DNA from: Pelargonium nanum
Lineage: Eukaryota; Streptophyta; Magnoliopsida; Geraniales; Geraniaceae
Assembly: GCA_036897485.1 (NCBI GenBank)
Contig: JAYMTF010001564.1
Location: 1 to 22,553 of the forward strand
Reading direction: 5' to 3'
DNA: 22,553 nt
Shown here in pieces: positions 17,750-22,553 of the stretch. The first letter of the stretch is position 1. The number at the start of each line of letters is the position of its first letter. Made by a program: the position numbers and the translations under genes. The notes under the pieces were generated by a model that worked only from the letters and a program-made list of their open reading frames with translations, made no database searches and was not told the DNA's origin.

Positions 17750-18730
17750 CGGGCGTTGATCGTGCTCCTAGTCTTGCCGGTGCCAGCGCAAGATAACGCA
17801 CCGTTAAGCCGAATCTTGGGAGTGTGCCTAACAGCTTCCGGTGTGAGAATAAAAATTCCACACACAAACAATTTTATGTAAATAGAGTTGAATTAGATCT
17901 TCGCAGTTCGTTCAAAAAGTGAAGAACGCATAAAGAACACACAGAACACTTGAAGAACGCGAAGAAAACTTTGAGAGAGTTTCTAGTTATGTATCACAAA
18001 TGCTCAAATGATAAAAGTTCTGACCTTTTTACCGGAGGCCTGTGGGCCGTATTTATAGTTTCGGGTTTACCTGTCACAGATGACCTTTGTTAGTCCGGCA
18101 TTGGATGGTCGCCCGACATTAGGTGACGTCTCGCATGGAGTCAGCTTTAGTCCAAGCCTCTATCCTGTTGGATTTGCACACCAACAGGGCTAGGTTCTTT
18201 GGGGACATGGCTGAGGCGCCTGGAGCAGGCCTCTATTTGTCGGGGCGAACGACCGAATGCTCGTTCAAGACTTAGCCGATAGAACTTGGAGGTGGGCGAG
18301 GTCCATAGCTCATGACGTGCAAGGAACTGAAACGATGAGCGACGATTGATAAAGTTGAGTTGCTCAGACGAGACGAATGGCATGGTGCGGAACTCGGCAT
18401 TGACGGACGGTCGTGACATGGACGAGGCTCGGCACAGAAGAGGTCGTGCGGCACGAACAGAGGCTAGCCGCGCGCTAGGGTCTAGCTAGAGTTTAGCTGC
18501 ACGGCTTTGGCCTAGCCGCGCGCTTGGGTCTATCCGCACGGCTTTGGTCTAGCCGTGAGCTATGGTCTAGCCGCGTGGCACGGTGGGGTCGCACGGGCGA
18601 TCGACACGTGAATGTTTTCGGGTCGATTTCCGGGTCTTCTTCGGGTCTTCGAACTTCTCCCGACCCAACTTTGACTTCATCTGACCGACCGCGTGAGCCA
18701 CGTGTCGTCCGGTCATTGGCCAAATTACTC
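17750..18730 (-). mobile_element. GC-rich LTR-like block, transcription pointing left
   Basis: The GC content rises sharply against the AT-rich surroundings. On the - strand there is a clear TATA box, CTATAAAT (18058-18051), preceded by a GC-rich upstream segment and followed by a leader-like stretch to about 17830. This is the plan of a retrotransposon LTR (U3-R-U5), but I cannot find its exact ends, a primer site or a 5-base duplication. No gag or pol sequence is present. It may be a solo or broken LTR. Confidence 0.4.
18464..18584. repeat. 18-bp minisatellite (CTAGCCGCGCGCTTGGGT)
   Basis: Seven units of 13-19 bases run head to tail: 18464-18481, 18482-18494 (short), 18495-18511, 18512-18529, 18530-18548, 18549-18566, 18567-18584. 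Most start CTAGCCG and end GGGT or TGGT. The array sits upstream of the - strand TATA box, where U3 regions often carry such repeats. Confidence 0.75.
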
Positions 18731-18778
18731 TTGATTTTTTATGGCGATTCAGATCTATATGTCGAGAAGGGGTATGTT

Positions 18779-19190
18779 GGAATTTTTGGGAAGCTTTTGG
18801 AATTTCTTGATTAATTATGAAAATATTTATTTTTCAGCAAGATTTTTGATAATTACCGACAGAATTCAAAAATATATTATAAAATATTAAATTATCTAAA
18901 AAATTCCTGAAAGTACTCTATATATCCAAGAAAATTTTGTAACTTTTTCAAATTGTTTTTGAAAAAAATAAAAATATGCCATGAAATACATGTTTTTAAA
19001 AATAAAACAATTTTTTATAATAAATAAACAAAATATCTCAAAAAATTTCAGAATGTCTTCTCTACCTATTTAGGAATGTTTGAGAAACATTTAATTTTTT
19101 TTGGATTATTTTGTAAATATACATTTTTCGGTGAGATTTTTGAAAATTTAAAAAATAATCCAAAAATATAATTGATGCTACCCAAAAAAT
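18779..19190. repeat. AT-rich diverged repeats A and B
   Basis: Copy A starts GGAATTTTTGGGAAGC at 18779 and copy B starts GGAATGTTTGAGAAAC at 19073, 294 bases later. They share the pattern TTATTTTTCAGCAAGATTTTTGA / ACATTTTTCGGTGAGATTTTTGA in the same place. Copy C is on the far side of the second GC-rich block, at about 20848. A, B and C appear to be members of one tandem family. Confidence 0.6.
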
Positions 19191-19499
19191 CAAAAGTCTT
19201 AAGACGAATAATATAGAGACACGTGGCAACCTTGACGCCACGCAAACAACCTGTTTCGACTCTACAAGGCCGCACATGACCCAAGACCCAAAAGGCCTCA
19301 AGGCTCACCCATCTGGAGTTTCCAAGCATCCCCAAAACAAACCGGCGCAAGAGGGAACGCCCGAAAGCCAAAAAAGATGAAAAAAGTGTGTCACGACGCC
19401 AATGCCGCGAACAGGAAAAGAATGCTGCGACATTACCAGTTGTCCCGCGGGAGACGAGGTTCAAACCGGGTAGATGCCCCGGCATCCGCCCCTCCCCTT

Positions 19500-19559
19500 A
19501 CATGTTCAGCTCTCCCTCCACATGTTCAACTCTCGCCCCACATGTTCAGCTTTCCCGGT
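19500..19559. repeat. Three 20-bp tandem repeats (ACATGTTCAGCTCTCCCTCC)
   Basis: Units at 19500-19519, 19520-19539 and 19540-19559 each begin ACATGTTCARCT and end in a pyrimidine-rich run. The period is exactly 20 bases. They lie in the putative U3 region of the right-facing LTR-like block. Confidence 0.85.
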
Positions 19560-19884
19560 AACGCGTCTCTCGCTCTGACGGACCAAGCATGGAAAATGTG
19601 TTCTAATATTGTTCTAAGTGTTTCCACACACTTGGGAACCATGGAAGCACCCTTCCTCCCAACGTGAAGAATCGCCTCCCGCGAAGCGCGACCTCCCGCA
19701 AAACGTGACCTTCCTCAGAGATGCGAGAACCCCAAGAGCTTCCCATGGGGAAGAAGCTTCAAAGACTATGAGAAATACACCAAATATCACAAGGTCACTC
19801 GTTGTGATCCCTGGATGGAAAGCAAGCTCCTCCTGAAACATCAACTCCCCGCAAAACACGTGTTCTCCCGCGAGAGACACGCCC

Positions 19885-19917
19885 ATGCCGCGACATGGAG
19901 CACACATGTCGCGGCAT
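19885..19917. repeat. Perfect 13-base hairpin ATGCCGCGACATG
   Basis: ATGCCGCGACATG (19885-19897) and CATGTCGCGGCAT (19905-19917) are exact inverted copies around the 7-base loop GAGCACA. Near relatives of the arm occur at about 19400 (AATGCCGCGAAC) and 19420 (AATGCTGCGACATT), so this motif is reused within the block. Confidence 0.8.
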
Positions 19918-20739
19918 TGATGCATTCCAGCATCAACAAGCATGTTTCACGCCTTCCGGAGCTCACCAGTTGATCCCCCTCGACCCTGTACGACACATGG
20001 CGAATCAACACACTTCCACAAGGTTCTCACAAGACCACAACCTCACCAAGACACCTTCGAGGTGCTCAAACAAGTCACAACAACATCAACACTCCCGAAA
20101 CTCCTAAGACGCTACCACGCGAGATAGAGGCTCTCAAGGAATTCAATGAGTCTTCCCAGCACGCGAGAGGCGTATGGGGAACCAATGACCACTCTGGCAT
20201 GCATGAGCAGCGCATGGGCTTAATGAGCCTGAGTGGGCCAAATGGGCCTCGATGGACTTCTCATTGTCCACCAACCAATCACACGCTCACATGTGACACT
20301 GGTTGGTAAGAGCGTATAAATACCCCTCTTCTTGGTAAGAAAGGGGGATCCATTATTCATTCTTTCAAATTCACATATCTCTCTAGCTTTCTCTCTCTCT
20401 AGAAAAGCTCTCAAGAGCATTCGTGTTATCTAATAGAGACTTACTTTCGCGCCTGAGGAGGAGTCTTGAAAACACCACCCCGGGTACTTCGTTCTTTGGT
20501 GTGATGTCTTCCAGCATATCACAAGTTCGCGGAGACCGGATACCTAGACGTGGAGAGTGGAAGTTGGACATAAGACAATTAGACTTAGACTTGAACACCT
20601 AGGCTAGACACTTTGCTTACGTAGACAAGAAGAATGTGACAACTAGTGCGTTTGCGTTGATCCGGTCAAATAGGCACGTCAATAATAATAACACCAAAAG
20701 ATCCCCCAAAATCCTAGAATTCATTCTCTATGGGTCGAA

Positions 20740-20920
20740 CACATTTTTTGAATTATTTTTCAAAAATATAAAATTCTCGTTGTAAAATTCATATTAAAAA
20801 AAACAAAATATCTCCTAAAACTTGATAATGACTTCTCTACCTAATGAGGAATTTTTGGATTTTTTTCTTTTGAAAATTTCAAAAATAATTAAAAAATATA
20901 AAAACTTAACATTGTTCATA
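20740..20920. repeat. AT-rich diverged repeat C
   Basis: ACAAAATATCTC followed by CTTCTCTACCTA and GGAATTTTTGG (about 20805-20860) matches ACAAAATATCTC, CTTCTCTACCTA and GGAATGTTTG at about 19028-19083 in the same order. It marks AT-rich sequence continuing after the GC-rich block, as expected if that block was inserted into a repeat family already there. Confidence 0.6.
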
Positions 20921-21493
20921 ACAATCCAACTTATTGAAAGATTTTATAGTTAGATACAACGGTGTAAACCACTTGTAGTTATGTTCATAGCATGAAAAGT
21001 TTGATGTATTTATTTGCAACTATCCCAAAAAATTACTTGTCATATAAAAATAGATAAACCGTTAAAAAATATATGTTAAAAAAATGTTATATATATATAT
21101 AAATCAGTATCTGATATTAAAATAACTGGATTTTCTAATTAGTTTACATTATTTTGTGACACAAAGTTGATTATTGTATTCATCTTGATAAGTTACGCAC
21201 AAAAAGCACTCCAATCGAATATTTGCGCAATTTTTTTATTTTAAATTTTATTTTCTCTTATTCCAGAATTTTTGGATATAAATATGTATTATTTGATAAA
21301 ACTAAAATCATAATAATGTTCCCCCCCAAAAGATATATGAAATAAAAAAAAATCTCAATCGGGCATCCGAGCATAAAATTACGAATTTTTGAAGTTAAAA
21401 TTGTAATTTAAGAATGTGAAGACATGAGAATAGGAATCTTATTCCCTCCATTATAGGTGAGAATCAAATTACACATGAGTGAGACAATATTGT

Positions 21494-21523
21494 GAATGAG
21501 AATGAGAATCAGAATGAGAATGA
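21494..21523. repeat. GAATGA hexamer array (5 units)
   Basis: Five hexamers, GAATGA GAATGA GAATCA, then two more GAATGA, sit just inside the inner inverted TAATCCAAACA of the right end. Equivalent hexamers in reverse sense occur in the left end. Subterminal arrays of this kind can be transposase-binding sites. Confidence 0.8.
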
Positions 21524-21634
21524 GTGTGTTCTAATCCAAACACCATCAATGGAAATCACATTCCCAATCCTATTTACATTACCATTTTTCATTTCCATTC
21601 CCAAACAAAAAATGTTAATTCAAACGGTACCTAA

Positions 21635-21984
21635 GTTAATATTTCCCAACAAACTACATAAAAATAGCTCTAAAAAAATTGTTCAACTTATTCAACCTCA
21701 TTTCAGTTTCATCAAACTTCTTCCAAGTTTATTGTCACAGACTAAATGTACGTGACACAAAATTTTATTCGGACGGCGAAAAGGAAACACTCGCAAATAT
21801 GGAAGACTCCAAAAAGATTTTAATAGCCCAGGAATGCGCAATGAAAATGTCATATGCATAATCGATAACATGAAAGATCAAGCCCAAAAACAAGACACTA
21901 TTCATCCAAGCCCAACACCTTGCATGGTCCAAGTCCAAATCCTACATAAAAGAATCTAGAAATATGGACACTTCTTAGTTTTTA
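21635..21984. other. Intergenic DNA between two elements, no gene
   Basis: A 60-codon open frame ends at 21861 (ending in LIAQECAMKMSYA), but it has no recognisable homology or promoter, and I do not call it. The rest is unremarkable; CCAAGTCCAA-type wording near 21930 recalls the repeats at 17700. It ends with TTA (21982-21984) before the next element. Confidence 0.55.
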
Positions 21985-22553
21985 GGCTACGTTTGATACG
22001 CAGTAACGGAATGGAATAAGCATTCCAGCCAGAATGCTTTTCTAGGCAGAATGGTGATTCCATGTCATGTGTTTGGTATAAAACCAGAATAAAATTTTAC
22101 TATAGGCTGGAAACTTCTTTTTTCATGCAGACCGGAAATTTTATTTATATAATTATTTGTATATACTAAAATAAAAATGTGTTACATCATTTTTTTAGTT
22201 TTAATAATTTCAACTTGAATATCATATATTATTATCAAACAACAACAACATCAATAATAATAATAACTCCTTAATTTCTTGATGTTCACTTATTTAAAAA
22301 TTAAATTTCAAAACTATAGTTTTTAAAACTCATATATACGTATATCGTTTAAACAATTTCAAACATAATTTACATGTGTAATTCTAGTAATATTATTTTA
22401 ATCGAATAAGTTATTGTTTCTATTTACTTTAATGATGTCATCTTATTTGCAAATTAAATTTTAAAAACGATATGTTTTTTACAACTAAAATTGACACATG
22501 TAGTGTTCGAACAATTTAAAACTTAATTTACACATGTGAGTTTTCTAATGTCA
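21985..22553 (+). mobile_element. Left part of a further TIR element (GGCTACGTTTG), cut by the window
   Basis: After TTA (21982-21984) the sequence begins GGCTACGTTTGATACGCAG, similar in plan to the GGCTCTGTTTGGAT end at 17356 but a different family. GTGTTTGGTATAAAACC near 22068 may be an inner repeat. No matching right end is found before 22553, so only part of the element is seen. It is non-coding as far as visible. Confidence 0.45.
22280..22553. repeat. 153-bp tandem repeat, second unit open at window end
   Basis: TGATGTTCACTTATTTAAAAA at 22280 and TGATGTCATCTTATTTGCAAA at 22433 start two diverged units 153 bases apart. Both contain AAATTAAATTT, then AACAATTT and AATTTACA-CATGTG. The array probably continues beyond the window. 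It lies inside the partial element starting at 21985. Confidence 0.65.

Larger units (their letters stand above)
19195..20740 (+). mobile_element. GC-rich LTR-like block, transcription pointing right
   Basis: This is a second GC-rich island inside AT-rich DNA. It has a strong TATA box, TATAAATA, at 20315-20322, followed by a pyrimidine-rich leader and then a CACCACCCCGGGTACTTCGTT segment (split over 20474-20493) that resembles the R/U5 end of plant Ty3/gypsy LTRs. The upstream part holds 20-bp repeats and a perfect hairpin. The small ORFs in it (such as 19377-19667) show no known domain. No polyprotein is present, so it is a solo LTR or LTR fragment; exact ends not determined. Confidence 0.45.
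17356..21631. mobile_element. 4.3-kb non-coding composite with PIF/Harbinger-like ends
   Basis: The left end reads GGCTCTGTTTGGATTA and the reverse complement of the right end reads GGTACCGTTTGAATTA. TAA stands outside both ends (17353-17355 and 21632-21634). A 3-base TWA duplication and G-rich ends with a GTTTGGATTA core fit the PIF/Harbinger superfamily. Each side has a second, inner TGTTTGGATTA (17434-17444; inverted at 21532-21542) and hexamer arrays of the GAATGA/CCCATT type. No transposase motif is visible in any frame, so the element is non-autonomous. Its middle holds GC-rich LTR-like blocks and minisatellites unlike the AT-rich flanks, suggesting nested insertions. Two independent MITEs bracketing other repeats is the main alternative. 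Confidence 0.55.

Noticed and set aside
17491..17867. Repetitive ORFs on both strands
   Set aside because: They arise from the 12-bp minisatellite, whose period is a multiple of three; no domain or codon bias supports them.
18147..18814. Several 60-96 codon ORFs in the left GC-rich block
   Set aside because: GC-rich repeats make stop codons rare; the products are Arg/Ser-rich with no recognisable domain, and frames overlap on both strands.
19062..20127. ORFs up to 139 codons in the right GC-rich block
   Set aside because: Overlapping frames on both strands with no gag, protease, reverse transcriptase, integrase or transposase motif.
21679..21861. 60-codon ORF ending KKILIAQECAMKMSYA
   Set aside because: The second half looks mildly protein-like, but there is no promoter, splice partner or family I recognise; chance or a gene fragment.
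1..22553. CRISPR arrays, prokaryotic operons, phage or viral genes
   Set aside because: No regularly spaced repeats with unique spacers, no bacterial gene organisation and no viral protein motif is visible; the window is plant nuclear DNA.

Overview
The window is nuclear DNA from a flowering plant, most likely a eudicot. It shows split genes with GT-AG introns, AT-rich introns and intergenic DNA, and several plant-type transposable elements. Nothing in it is prokaryotic: there are no operons, CRISPR arrays or ribosome binding sites. I cannot name the species.

The only gene I can support runs on the + strand from 2599 to 16521. It encodes a very large class-12 kinesin of the PHRAGMOPLAST ORIENTING KINESIN type (KIN-12C/KIN-12D, POK1/POK2). 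I rebuilt it by eye as 34 exons that join in one open frame of 2341 residues. The order is: a Ser/Arg-rich N-terminal extension, a complete kinesin motor (P-loop, switch I, switch II), a neck, a very long coiled-coil stalk, and a conserved C-terminal region. All catalytic motifs are present and no frameshift or internal stop is needed, so the gene looks functional. One intron (16142-16226) has a GC donor and one acceptor is a tandem NAGNAG.

Layout: 1-1307 is AT-rich intergenic DNA with small palindromes and a tiny poly(A) insertion. 1308-2148 is a foldback MITE-like element. 2149-2598 is the presumed promoter and 5' UTR, with a mitosis-specific MSA-like core. 2599-16521 is the kinesin gene; three of its introns are long and repeat-bearing (intron 8, intron 19 with a TRIM-like retroelement relic, intron 30 with a tandem duplication). 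16522 to about 16800 is the 3' UTR. 17356-21631 is a 4.3-kb non-coding composite element bounded by PIF/Harbinger-like ends and a TAA duplication; inside it are two GC-rich LTR-like blocks with outward-facing TATA boxes, several minisatellites and diverged AT-rich repeats. From 21985 to the window end is the start of a further element with 153-bp tandem repeats.

Functionally, the kinesin is expected to act at the cortical division zone and phragmoplast during plant cytokinesis. The surrounding repeats show no coding capacity that I can recognise. I did not find a new multi-gene system; the unusual material is in transposon architecture and splice sites.
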